From positions 101,990-165,989 of the forward strand of contig DVML01000025.1 of assembly GCA_018714965.1 (NCBI GenBank): 64,000 nt of DNA, in the 5' to 3' direction. A program made the translations under genes and the position numbers. This DNA is from Fimihabitans intestinipullorum (GTDB taxonomy: Bacteria > Bacillota_I > Bacilli_A > RF39 > UBA660). The notes beneath the pieces were generated by a model. That model had not been told where the DNA came from. It ran no database searches and was given only the letters and a program-made list of their open reading frames with translations. Of the stretch, positions 57,246 to 64,000 are shown one piece after another (the first letter of the stretch is position 1; every line of letters starts with the position of its first letter).

Positions 57246-58400
57246 ATGCAAGAAGCATTATCGCAAATGGTTCATATAAATTTTATATTAGTGTTTCTGG
57301 AGGGAATGTTTTCGTTTTTTTCACCTTGTATTTTTCCGTTGATTCCACTTTATTTGAGTTATCTATCTGGCAATGAAAATAAAAAAGGAACTTATATAAT
57401 ACGTACGATTTTCTTTGTATTAGGAATTTCTTCCGCCTTTTTCTTGCTTGGCTTATCGATGTTGTGGCTTGGAAATTTTTTAAATTTAGAACAGTCTATT
57501 TTACAGTTAATCGGTGGATGTATTATATTGTTATTCGGTTTTTTTCAATTAGATATTATTCACATTCCTTGGTTAAAACAAAATCATAATTTACAAGATG
57601 CTTTAAAGTGGAAGAAAACAGGATATTTCAGTGCCTTTTTAATGGGATTTTGCTTTTCGTTTGCATGGAGTCCTTGTGTTGGACCCATGTTATCTTCAGT
57701 ACTTTTACTAGCAGGGACGAGTAGCAGCGCGATTGTAGGAAATTTATATATTTTGATCTATGCACTTGGTTTTTTAATTCCTTTTTTAATCCTTGGCTTT
57801 TTTGCAACGCATTTGTTAGAATATTTTCGCAGAAAGCCTACGTTTTTTGATGGGGTTGTAAAATTAGGTGGGATTATTTTAATTGTAATTGGGGGTATGA
57901 TGATGGTGACCGCATGGAATAAAAAGCCATCGACTGTAGAAGATCATTATTTGAATCGGAATGTGGAAGTCTTCGAACATGAATTTTCGTTGAAGGATAC
58001 GAAAGGAACGACGAGACATTTGGAAAATATGAAAGGTAGCGTTATCTTTTTGAATTTTCTAGATATGGAATGTATTCCTTGTAAAGAGGAAGTGAAAGAT
58101 ATAGAAAAGTTGTATCGATCTTATGGACGCAATCAAAAAGATGTTAAAATATATGGTATCGTATCTTCTCCTACGTGGAAACAAGGAGAAAAGGATGTGA
58201 AGAAATTTCAGAAAGAACATCATCTTACTTTTCCGATTTTAATTGATGAACGTGGCAAAGTGACAGCAAATTATCAAGTGACAAGTTATCCGACAACTTA
58301 TATGGTTGACAAAAATGGCAAAATCTACGGTAAGATGATCGGAGCTCTTTCCTATGAAATGATGGGTGAAATGATAGAACAAACAAAAAAAGGAGACTAA
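57246..58400 (+). CDS. CcdA-TlpA fusion (thiol-disulfide transfer)
   Basis: 384 residues: an N-terminal six-helix CcdA domain with the redox cysteines Cys28 (FSPCIFPLIPLYLSYLSG) and Cys144 (WSPCVGPMLSSVLLLAG), then one more helix and a thioredoxin/TlpA-like domain on the outside with Cys276-Ile-Pro-Cys279 (FLDMECIPCKEEV) and cis-Pro YPTTYMV. It should pass electrons from cytosolic thioredoxin to the cell surface, here within one chain, as in DsbD-type systems. No cytochrome c genes are nearby, so the clients may be surface or spore proteins. GGTGATGAC precedes the ATG. Confidence 0.92.
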   Translation: MQEALSQMVHINFILVFLEGMFSFFSPCIFPLIPLYLSYLSGNENKKGTYIIRTIFFVLGISSAFFLLGLSMLWLGNFLNLEQSILQLIGGCIILLFGFFQLDIIHIPWLKQNHNLQDALKWKKTGYFSAFLMGFCFSFAWSPCVGPMLSSVLLLAGTSSSAIVGNLYILIYALGFLIPFLILGFFATHLLEYFRRKPTFFDGVVKLGGIILIVIGGMMMVTAWNKKPSTVEDHYLNRNVEVFEHEFSLKDTKGTTRHLENMKGSVIFLNFLDMECIPCKEEVKDIEKLYRSYGRNQKDVKIYGIVSSPTWKQGEKDVKKFQKEHHLTFPILIDERGKVTANYQVTSYPTTYMVDKNGKIYGKMIGALSYEMMGEMIEQTKKGD

Positions 58401-58732
58401 CGAGGAGTTTCCTTTTTCTTTTGCATTTGATCATATTGTTTATAAAGATATTGCACGTGATTTTCTAAAAAGAAATAATGTAGAACATAAAAGATTAAAA
58501 AGGTACCGAGAAGGAATACGACGATGAGGAAAAGAGGTACTCTCAAGCTTAGAAAGAGAAAGCCTAGTAAGAAAAGAGCATAGAACAATGTTACAAATAG
58601 ATGTACAATTCGTTCGTGTTGAAAGAACTGAATTTTGATGAGATGTTCATCTATTTCAGGTTTGGTCCATTTCTTTTGTTTTGCAAGTTTTGCATCTATC
58701 TCAGCAACGTATTCTTTTAAATATTTTTTCAT
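58397..58732 (-). CDS. Small membrane protein (111 aa)
   Basis: A 111-residue protein with a charged N-terminus (~1-40), two membrane helices (~43-65 and ~68-90) and a polar tail, probably both ends in the cytosol. The ATG at 58732 (minus) is preceded by GGTGATC. It converges on the CcdA-TlpA gene with a four-base overlap at the stops. Family unknown. Confidence 0.72.
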   Translation of the reverse strand: MKKYLKEYVAEIDAKLAKQKKWTKPEIDEHLIKIQFFQHERIVHLFVTLFYALFLLGFLFLSLRVPLFLIVVFLLGTFLIFYVLHYFFLENHVQYLYKQYDQMQKKKETPR

Positions 58733-58801
58733 AAGATCACCCTAGCTTCATTGTATCACGAAGGAGAAAAGAATGCAAAATTGATGAGATTATAAAAGCA
58801 A

Positions 58802-58829
58802 GAAAAAACCAATCACTATAGGATTGGGT
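58802..58829 (-). terminator. Terminator of tRNA-Thr
   Basis: On the minus strand CCAATC and GATTGG form a stem followed by TTTTTT. Confidence 0.7.
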
Positions 58830-58867
58830 TAGTTATAAACTTCGAACTATTCGAAGGGATAAGCGCA

Positions 58868-58943
58868 TGGTGCCGAAAATAGGACTCGAACCTACGACCT
58901 GCTGATTACGAGACAGCTGCTCTACCAACTGAGCTATTTCGGC
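58868..58943 (-). tRNA. tRNA-Thr (anticodon CGT)
   Basis: A 76-base tRNA with encoded CCA. On the minus strand: acceptor GCCGAAA/TTTCGGC, D arm AGCTCAGTTGGTAGAGC, anticodon loop CTCGTAA (anticodon CGT, codon ACG), T arm GTAGGTTCGAGTCCTA. The base pair next to the anticodon loop is a U-U mismatch. Identity is inferred from the anticodon. Confidence 0.93.
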
Positions 58944-58951
58944 ATAACTAT

Positions 58952-58981
58952 ATTATATACCAAATAGGATAGAATTGACAA
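58952..58981 (-). promoter_or_regulatory. tRNA-Thr promoter
   Basis: On the minus strand TTGTCA (58981-58976), 18 bases, TATAAT (58957-58952), eight bases before the tRNA 5' end. Confidence 0.7.
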
Positions 58982-59076
58982 GACTTTTTTTCCTTGACAC
59001 GAGATGGACATAGAAAAAATATCTTCTTTTGAAGTCTATATTGTTAGATGGTATAATAAAAATAGAGGTGGTAGTA

Positions 59077-60111
59077 ATGAGAAGGAGACGTAGAAAGAAA
59101 AGAATTCGAAAGTTAATGGTGCTTTTTTGTGCGCTGATTGTCATCGGGGTCAGTGTATGGTATTTCTTACCAGAAGATTTGAAAGGAAAATTTGGATTTA
59201 AAGTAACCCTTCCAACGATAGAAAAAAAATTAAAAATTGTCGATCAGGATTCTAATGAAAGACCAATTGCTGTTATGATTGATAATCAAGCAATGGCGCT
59301 TCCACACGCAGGATTACAAGAGGCTTATCTTGTATATGAAATTATTGCTGAGGGTGGAATTACAAGACTTATGGCACTATATAAGGACCGTGATGTGTCG
59401 TTGATCGGACCGGTTCGAAGTTCTCGCCATTACTATTTGGACTATGCGATGGAAAATGATGCAATTTATGCTCATTATGGATGGAGTGAACGTGCTAGAA
59501 GAGATATCGCATCGTTAGATATCAATAATCTAAATGGAATTACCAATGCTCCAGATGCTTACTGGAGAGATAAAACAAGGTATGCTCCGCATAATGTATT
59601 TACATCGACTGAAAATCTGAAAAAAGAGGCATCTAAGAAGGGATATAAGATGACATCTACTGAGGATTTATTGTTAAATTATAATGTCTATGAAGTAAAT
59701 TTGTCAGAAAAAGAGGGTGCAGGAGTTGCAAATAATGTAACGATTCGTTATTCAAATTATCAGACAACTTCTTACGTATATGACAGTGAAAATAAAGTGT
59801 ATTTGAGAAGTACGAATGGAGAAGCTCATAGAGATGCTGTTACGGGAAATCAATATACAGCTAAAAACATTATTGTGGTGCAAGTAGGAAATAGTGCATT
59901 TGATAATTATGGAAGACAAGACTTAGATAATATAGGAACAGGAAATGGGTATTATATTACAAATGGATATGCGATTCCTATTACATGGAGTAAAGATTCA
60001 CGAGAAAGTCAAACGGTATATAAAGATACAGCAGGAAATGAAATTGAAGTAAATGATGGTAATACGTTTATTCAAATCCAGCCGTTGAATCAAGCATTGA
60101 CAATAAATTAA
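59077..60111 (+). CDS. DUF3048/YerB-family extracytoplasmic protein
   Basis: 344 residues: a very basic N-terminus (RRRRRKKRIRK), one membrane segment (~14-31), then the DUF3048 domain outside the membrane: RPIAVMIDNQAMALPHAGLQ (~66), YEIIAEGGITRLMALY and GPVRSSRHYYLDYAMENDAI. The family, named YerB in Bacillus, is widespread in Bacillota and of unknown function. Unlike YerB it has no lipobox. The ATG at 59077 follows GAGGTGG and is preferred to an upstream ATG at 59029. A terminator ends the unit. Confidence 0.9.
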   Translation: MRRRRRKKRIRKLMVLFCALIVIGVSVWYFLPEDLKGKFGFKVTLPTIEKKLKIVDQDSNERPIAVMIDNQAMALPHAGLQEAYLVYEIIAEGGITRLMALYKDRDVSLIGPVRSSRHYYLDYAMENDAIYAHYGWSERARRDIASLDINNLNGITNAPDAYWRDKTRYAPHNVFTSTENLKKEASKKGYKMTSTEDLLLNYNVYEVNLSEKEGAGVANNVTIRYSNYQTTSYVYDSENKVYLRSTNGEAHRDAVTGNQYTAKNIIVVQVGNSAFDNYGRQDLDNIGTGNGYYITNGYAIPITWSKDSRESQTVYKDTAGNEIEVNDGNTFIQIQPLNQALTIN

Positions 60112-60118
60112 CGTTTAA

Positions 60119-60164
60119 GAAAAACAATATATTTCAAGGGATATTTGAGTATATTGTTTTTTTC
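60119..60164 (+). terminator. Terminator after the DUF3048 gene
   Basis: AAAACAATAT (60121-60130) pairs with ATATTGTTTT (60151-60160), then TTT. Confidence 0.75.
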
Positions 60165-60250
60165 GATGATAAAAAAGTGATAAAGAATGACAAAAAGAGT
60201 GAAACAAAACATAAAAATGTGATATAATGTATTAGTCTGAGGTGACAAAA

Positions 60251-60763
60251 ATGAACGAAATAAAAAAAGACGTTGAATATCAACGAATTATAAAAGATAT
60301 ATTGGAACATAGCGAGTTTCAAAAATTAAGATATATTAAACACCATGATAGTAATCGTTTGGATCACTCTTTAAAGGTTTCTTATTATGCATATCGAGTT
60401 GCAAAGAAAATGCATTTAAATTATGTAGAAGTAGCTCGAGGGGGATTATTACACGATTTCTTTATTGAGAGAACAACTGATTTTGATTCAGTAAAAGATA
60501 AAGTTAAACTCTATACGACAGGACATCCAGGAGAAGCAGTGAAAAATGCAAAAAAATATTTTGATTTGACAATGATGGAAGAAGATATGATTCGTTGTCA
60601 TATGTTTCCTCTAGATGTGCATATTCCGAAGTATGCGGAAAGCTGGATTGTGAATTTAGTTGATACAGCATTAAGTACGAAAGAAATGACGTTGAAGTTT
60701 GGATATAAATTGAGTTATCTAGCCAATTTATATTTGATTTTAGTGTTGAATGGATTAAAGTAG
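60251..60763 (+). CDS. HD-domain phosphohydrolase
   Basis: A 170-residue protein with a minimal HD domain: NRLDHSLKVSYYAYRVAKKM (~36; first His), GGLLHDFFIER (~66; HD pair), TGHPGEAVKNAKKYF and MIRCHMFPLD (later His), NLVDTALS (Asp ligand). It probably hydrolyses a nucleotide or phosphorylated metabolite. It is distinct from the larger HD protein at 51709. GGTGAC precedes the ATG; a terminator overlaps the stop. Confidence 0.88.
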   Translation: MNEIKKDVEYQRIIKDILEHSEFQKLRYIKHHDSNRLDHSLKVSYYAYRVAKKMHLNYVEVARGGLLHDFFIERTTDFDSVKDKVKLYTTGHPGEAVKNAKKYFDLTMMEEDMIRCHMFPLDVHIPKYAESWIVNLVDTALSTKEMTLKFGYKLSYLANLYLILVLNGLK

Positions 60764-60787
60764 ATTTCTATCTACTTTTTTATTTTT
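60757..60787 (+). terminator. Terminator after the HD gene
   Basis: AAAGTAGAT, TTCT loop, ATCTACTTT, then TTTATTTTT. Confidence 0.8.
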
Positions 60788-60875
60788 AATAAGAAATATG
60801 ACTTAGAGGTAAAAACACATTTTGTCATTTTTAAAATATTTATAGTTATTTGCTCACGAACATTTTTCGTTTCTT

Positions 60876-60884
60876 CATATGATA
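60876..60884 (+). promoter_or_regulatory. Possible mother-cell sigma-K-type -10
   Basis: CATATGATA fits CATANNNTA, with an AC dinucleotide about 15 bases upstream. The first collagen-like gene has a similar element at the same distance from its start (CATATACTA). Weak on its own. Confidence 0.4.
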
Positions 60885-60904
60885 CTGTGGAAGGAGGAAG
60901 AAAA

Positions 60905-61738
60905 ATGAACGAAGAAAATATACAAGATTTAGAACAGCTTTGTAGAGATAAAACCAACTCAGATGAATGTTTATGCAAAGTAATTGATTGTTTAAAAAAG
61001 AGAGGTGCAACCGGACCGACAGGACCAACAGGACCAACAGGGCCACAAGGAATTCAAGGTCCAACGGGAGCAACGGGAGCAACTGGAGCAACGGGAGTAA
61101 CAGGACCAACAGGGCCACAAGGAATTCAAGGTCCAACTGGAGCAACCGGAGCAACTGGAGCTACAGGAGTAACAGGACCAACAGGGCCACAAGGAATTCA
61201 AGGTCCAACTGGAGCAACTGGAGCAACTGGAGCTACAGGATCAACAGGGCCACAGGGAATTCAAGGACCAACAGGACCAACAGGACCTGGAGTAGAGACT
61301 TTAAATAGTTATGCTATGGTACATGATGAAACAGATTCAATGGTGGGTCAACAACAACCTTTATTATTCCAGACTACGAATATATCAAATAAAATTACAT
61401 ACAATCCATTAACTGGAGACTTTACAATCCCTGAAGCAGGAATTTATATAATTCATTGGTGGGTAAATGCAAGGCATAGCGATAAACAAGATGCAAGTTG
61501 TGAACCAAAAACACTAGGAATCGAATTCCATCAATTCTGGCCATCCGACGTATTGATTGCACATTCTTCTACGCATAATAAATTAACTTGTTGTGATACG
61601 GGAACTATTAGTGGTAACGCAATTTTTGAAGCACTTCCTGGAGCAAGTTATCGTCTTATTAATACATCAGATGTCGATTTTAGATTGGTACCAAATGATT
61701 TATATTCTGCTTGTGTTTCAATTACTCGAATTTTATAA
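60905..61738 (+). CDS. Collagen-like GPT-repeat protein with BclA-type C-terminal domain
   Basis: 277 residues: N-terminal ~35 residues with four Cys (LCRDKTNSDECLCKVIDCLK), a collagen-like block (~36-134) built of GPTGPQGIQGPTGATGATGA-type units repeated four times, and a C-terminal jelly-roll-like domain (~135-277; YNPLTGDFTIPEAGIYIIHW, VNARHSD, SYRLINTSDVDFRLV). The latter resembles the TNF-like trimerisation domain of BclA exosporium glycoproteins and the general C1q/TNF fold. No signal peptide is present. GGAAGGAGG precedes the ATG. Like its counterpart at 40261 it starts with MNE. Spore surface or cell surface filament is the likely role. Confidence 0.88.
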   Translation: MNEENIQDLEQLCRDKTNSDECLCKVIDCLKKRGATGPTGPTGPTGPQGIQGPTGATGATGATGVTGPTGPQGIQGPTGATGATGATGVTGPTGPQGIQGPTGATGATGATGSTGPQGIQGPTGPTGPGVETLNSYAMVHDETDSMVGQQQPLLFQTTNISNKITYNPLTGDFTIPEAGIYIIHWWVNARHSDKQDASCEPKTLGIEFHQFWPSDVLIAHSSTHNKLTCCDTGTISGNAIFEALPGASYRLINTSDVDFRLVPNDLYSACVSITRIL

Positions 61739-61742
61739 TAAA

Positions 61743-61774
61743 AGAAAGTCACTGACATTTGTTAGTGACTTTTA
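61743..61774 (+). terminator. Terminator after the second collagen-like gene
   Basis: AAAGTCACTGACA pairs with TGTTAGTGACTTT over a TTT loop, one mismatch. Confidence 0.8.
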
Positions 61775-61911
61775 TGATGTCAAGCAAGTGGGAGTTGTAC
61801 GAAATGGCTTTTTTTCTGTATCAAATTTTGATATACTTATATTAGATGTTTTATGATTTCATAAAAATATGACCATTACATAAGATTTCATTAGTAAAGA
61901 GTAGTGATGAT

Positions 61912-62619
61912 ATGAAAGAATGGATAGAAAAAATAACTGATTATTTTAAAGCGGATCATCGTACGTTCGCGCAAGGAGTTTGTTTTTACAAATTAGTGTG
62001 GGTATTTACAATTGGTTCTATTTTTGGAGTGTATTACGAGCAAATTTTAAATTTGATGAAATCTTTATTGGCTGATGGAACTATTTTTTGGGAGAGTCGT
62101 CGAGGAGTGATTTATGGGCCTCTCAGCCCTGTATATGGAGCAGGTGCTGCATTGATAGTGTATTTATTAGCGCGTCGTAAAAGACCTGGATGGCAAACAT
62201 GGTTTTATGGAGCTCTTCTTGGAGGAGCTTTTGAATATACTATTAGTTTTTTACAAGAGTGGGCAATCGGAACAACATCTTGGGATTATAGTCAGCAATT
62301 TTTAAATATTAATGGAAGAACGACAATTCCTATTATGATCGCATGGGGAATTTTAGCTTTTGTTTTAATCGAATATGTTTATCCTTGGTTATCTAAATGG
62401 ATCGAGTCTTTTCCGTATCGCTTTGGTGTGTTATTCACAAGGATATTGGTTGTTTTTTTAGTTTTCGATATGACTGTTTCTTGGACTGCGTTGTTTCGTC
62501 AAACGTTACGTCGACAAAATAAAGATCCATATACTGCAGTAGGAAGATTATACGATCAAATTTATACAGACGAGTTTTTAGAAAAGTCTTTTCCTAATAT
62601 GGAAGCAAGGGGTAGGTAA
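61912..62619 (+). CDS. CmpB-family membrane protein, short form
   Basis: A 235-residue member of the same family as the protein at 55463: SRRGVIYGPLSPVYGAGAAL (~64), EYTISFLQEWAIGTTSWDYS and LNINGRTTIPIMIAWG match its landmarks (RGFFIGPYCPIYGSGG, WWDYS, LNGRVCLENA). It has five or six helices and a shorter cytosolic tail. No Shine-Dalgarno stronger than GTGATGAT is seen. It lies one base before a glycosyltransferase gene, so the two may act on the same envelope polymer. Confidence 0.78.
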   Translation: MKEWIEKITDYFKADHRTFAQGVCFYKLVWVFTIGSIFGVYYEQILNLMKSLLADGTIFWESRRGVIYGPLSPVYGAGAALIVYLLARRKRPGWQTWFYGALLGGAFEYTISFLQEWAIGTTSWDYSQQFLNINGRTTIPIMIAWGILAFVLIEYVYPWLSKWIESFPYRFGVLFTRILVVFLVFDMTVSWTALFRQTLRRQNKDPYTAVGRLYDQIYTDEFLEKSFPNMEARGR

Positions 62620-62620
62620 T

Positions 62621-63853
62621 ATGCTAGTGATTGAAGTAGTAAGAGATATTAGTATTTTAGTGGTGGGATTAGGTATTTTATATTTGCTGTATCCCATGAT
62701 ATCGAGAAGTCAAATGAAGAACATTCCAAAAAGGGGAAAGAAAAAAGATGGGAAATTCGCTATTTTAATTCCTGCACGCGACGAATCTAGAGTGATACGA
62801 GGATTACTGGATAGTCTAAAAGAACAAACTGAACCAGTTCTTTTTTCCGATGTCTATGTGATTGTAGAAACAGAGAAAGATCCGACGGTGAAGATTTGTA
62901 AGGAATATCATGCTAATGTTATATACCGTAGGAATTTAAAACAGCAAAGAAAAGGATACGCGTTGAATGATGCAATTGTAGAGCTTTTAAAAAAACAGAA
63001 GAAATATGATGCTTATTTTATCTTTGATGCAGATAATATATTAGATCGGAATTATTTTAAAGAGATGAAAAAAACGTATCTAGCTGGATATGATATTGGA
63101 ATCGGATATCGCAATTGTAAGAATGGAAATCGTAATATCTTCGCAGCTTGTTCTAGTCTTACATTTTCTATGATTAACACAATTGGTAACGAAGGAAAAA
63201 AGAAACACGGTGAAACGATGATTGTCTCGGGGACAGGCTTTTACATTGTTGGTGAGTGGATACAAAAATGGAAGGGATATCCATTTCACTCTTTGACAGA
63301 AGATTATGAGTTATCACTTTATGCTACGTTGTATGGGATGACGACGGATTATAATAAAAAAGCTATTTTTTACGATGAGCAACCAACACAGTATCATACC
63401 ACGGTTCAACAAAGAATTCGTTGGATTCGAGGATATTTTGATGCGAGAAAAAAATATATTCCGTTAATTCGTAGAGATCTACGAAAAAATAAGGAAAATG
63501 GGAATGCTAAAAGAAGTGCATGTGTAGGGGTAAAACCATATATCATGATTATTATAGGAATGATTTTATGGGCTTTTGCAGATGTGATAGCAGGAATTTC
63601 TAGGGCGAATATTGCAGTTATGTTTCTTCAGGTTGGAATGTTGTTATTGGCAGCTTATATTGCTATGATGATCGTTACAATTGTTATGTTGCGAAGAGAA
63701 AAAGAACAATTACATCTTTCTGTTAAGATGAAGAGGCACATGATATGGTTTTATCCACTTTATCTCGTAACCTATATACCGTGTGCATTGAAAGCAATGT
63801 TAAAAAAGAATGTCACGTGGGTGAAAATAGATCACACCGAAACAAATTTGTAA
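62621..63853 (+). CDS. Processive family 2 glycosyltransferase
   Basis: A 410-residue membrane enzyme: an N-terminal helix (~10-27), GT-A domain with FAILIPARDESRVIRGLLDS (~47), DAD (FIFDADNILDRNYF, ~132), ED (LTEDYELSLYA, ~224) and QxxRW (QQRIRWIRGYF, ~265), followed by two or three helices (~310-365). D,D,D/QxxRW marks a processive synthase of the cellulose/hyaluronan/PNAG type. The polymer is unknown. GGGTAGG precedes the ATG. Confidence 0.9.
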   Translation: MLVIEVVRDISILVVGLGILYLLYPMISRSQMKNIPKRGKKKDGKFAILIPARDESRVIRGLLDSLKEQTEPVLFSDVYVIVETEKDPTVKICKEYHANVIYRRNLKQQRKGYALNDAIVELLKKQKKYDAYFIFDADNILDRNYFKEMKKTYLAGYDIGIGYRNCKNGNRNIFAACSSLTFSMINTIGNEGKKKHGETMIVSGTGFYIVGEWIQKWKGYPFHSLTEDYELSLYATLYGMTTDYNKKAIFYDEQPTQYHTTVQQRIRWIRGYFDARKKYIPLIRRDLRKNKENGNAKRSACVGVKPYIMIIIGMILWAFADVIAGISRANIAVMFLQVGMLLLAAYIAMMIVTIVMLRREKEQLHLSVKMKRHMIWFYPLYLVTYIPCALKAMLKKNVTWVKIDHTETNL

Positions 63854-63889
63854 GAAAATAGGGGGATCTCTATAAATTGAAAAATTAAG

Positions 63890-64000
63890 TGTCCGAAAAG
63901 GACAAAAAAAAGACACATAGAAATACCTATGATACAATGTAAGTGCGAACAAACATTGGAGGTAAAAACTATGTGTCTTTTAAATTATAACAAAAATAAT
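63890..64000 (+). mobile_element. Left end of a probable insertion sequence
   Basis: After the glycosyltransferase the sequence changes to AAGTGTCC, GAAAAGGAC and an A8 tract, then a promoter (AAGACA 63910-63915, 17 bases, TACAAT 63933-63938) and GGAGG before an ATG. A 13-base inverted repeat (63908-63920 with 63969-63981) places the start codon in a stem, as in insertion sequences that block read-through translation. The right end is outside the window; the left boundary is approximate. Confidence 0.5.
63971..64000 (+). CDS. Start of a gene, probably a transposase (partial)
   Basis: Ten codons, MCLLNYNKNN, run off the window edge. GGAGG lies nine bases upstream. Too short to recognise; the transposase suggestion rests on the upstream inverted repeat and promoter arrangement. 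Confidence 0.45.
   Translation, partial: MCLLNYNKNN

Noticed and set aside
61010..61290. CRISPR-like repeats in the second collagen-like gene
   Set aside because: Again in-frame collagen coding repeats; spacers are not unique.

Overview
The window is a chromosomal segment of a low-GC member of the Bacillota (Firmicutes). It uses the standard genetic code: TGA acts as a stop, for example at the ends of rsmE and mtaB. Three things point to an anaerobic, probably endospore-forming lineage near Erysipelotrichia or other Mollicutes-allied Bacilli: the SPOR-protein/radC/mreCD/spoIVFAB/rplU-prp-rpmA/obg order known from Bacillus, a perR-rubrerythrin-superoxide reductase cluster, and two collagen-like (GPT) proteins of the exosporium type. 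The genus cannot be read from the sequence.

Layout. 1-2.8 kb (minus): two TPR-like proteins and a YigZ/IMPACT protein. 2.8-9.4 kb: CYTH protein, uvrC, mutL, a 56-residue CotF-like gene (minus), proS. 9.4-17.9 kb: SPOR-domain protein, radC, mreC, mreD, spoIVFA, spoIVFB, L21 leader, rplU, prp, rpmA, an isochorismatase-like hydrolase, obgE, a ZIP transporter and a sirtuin. 18-24 kb: a two-component system, an M14 carboxypeptidase and an rnfC/rnfD pair. 24-32.7 kb: rpmB, yidD with a ZnuA-like lipoprotein, an MFS-like protein, rnc, yebC, an XRE regulator, dnaB, dnaI and a divergent RNB-fold protein. 32.7-35 kb: a ~590-nt structured RNA with a strong promoter, interpreted as OLE RNA, then an OapA-like membrane protein and mgtC. 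35-43 kb: rsmE, mtaB, a glycosyltransferase, perR-rbr-dfx, a collagen-like protein, the glmS ribozyme and glmS. 43-49.5 kb: a sortase with its likely substrate, GDPD and an ABC exporter. 49.5-51.5 kb: tRNA-Leu and a small, decayed AT-rich island bounded by a partial duplication of the tRNA end. 51.7-64 kb: HD hydrolases, hsp20, yfcE, a polyprenol kinase/DUF92 pair, two CmpB-family proteins, a CcdA-TlpA fusion, tRNA-Thr, DUF3048, a second collagen-like protein, a glycosyltransferase and the left end of what looks like an insertion sequence.

Points that deserve attention: (i) the OLE-like RNA, OapA and MgtC block; (ii) an RNB exoribonuclease homologue with altered catalytic residues directly behind dnaB-dnaI; (iii) radC and spoIVFB, whose conserved N-termini can only be reached from a non-canonical start codon, best placed at ATT; (iv) an Rnf pair without rnfA/B/E in which RnfD carries a truncated RnfG-like tail; (v) a VTE5/VTE6-like pair suggesting polyprenol salvage; (vi) a glmS ribozyme whose 5' cleavage fragment is almost wholly a stem-loop.

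All assignments come from reading motifs and gene order by eye; no database search was run. Many promoters, terminators and ribosome binding sites are clear because the genome is compact and intergenic gaps are short.
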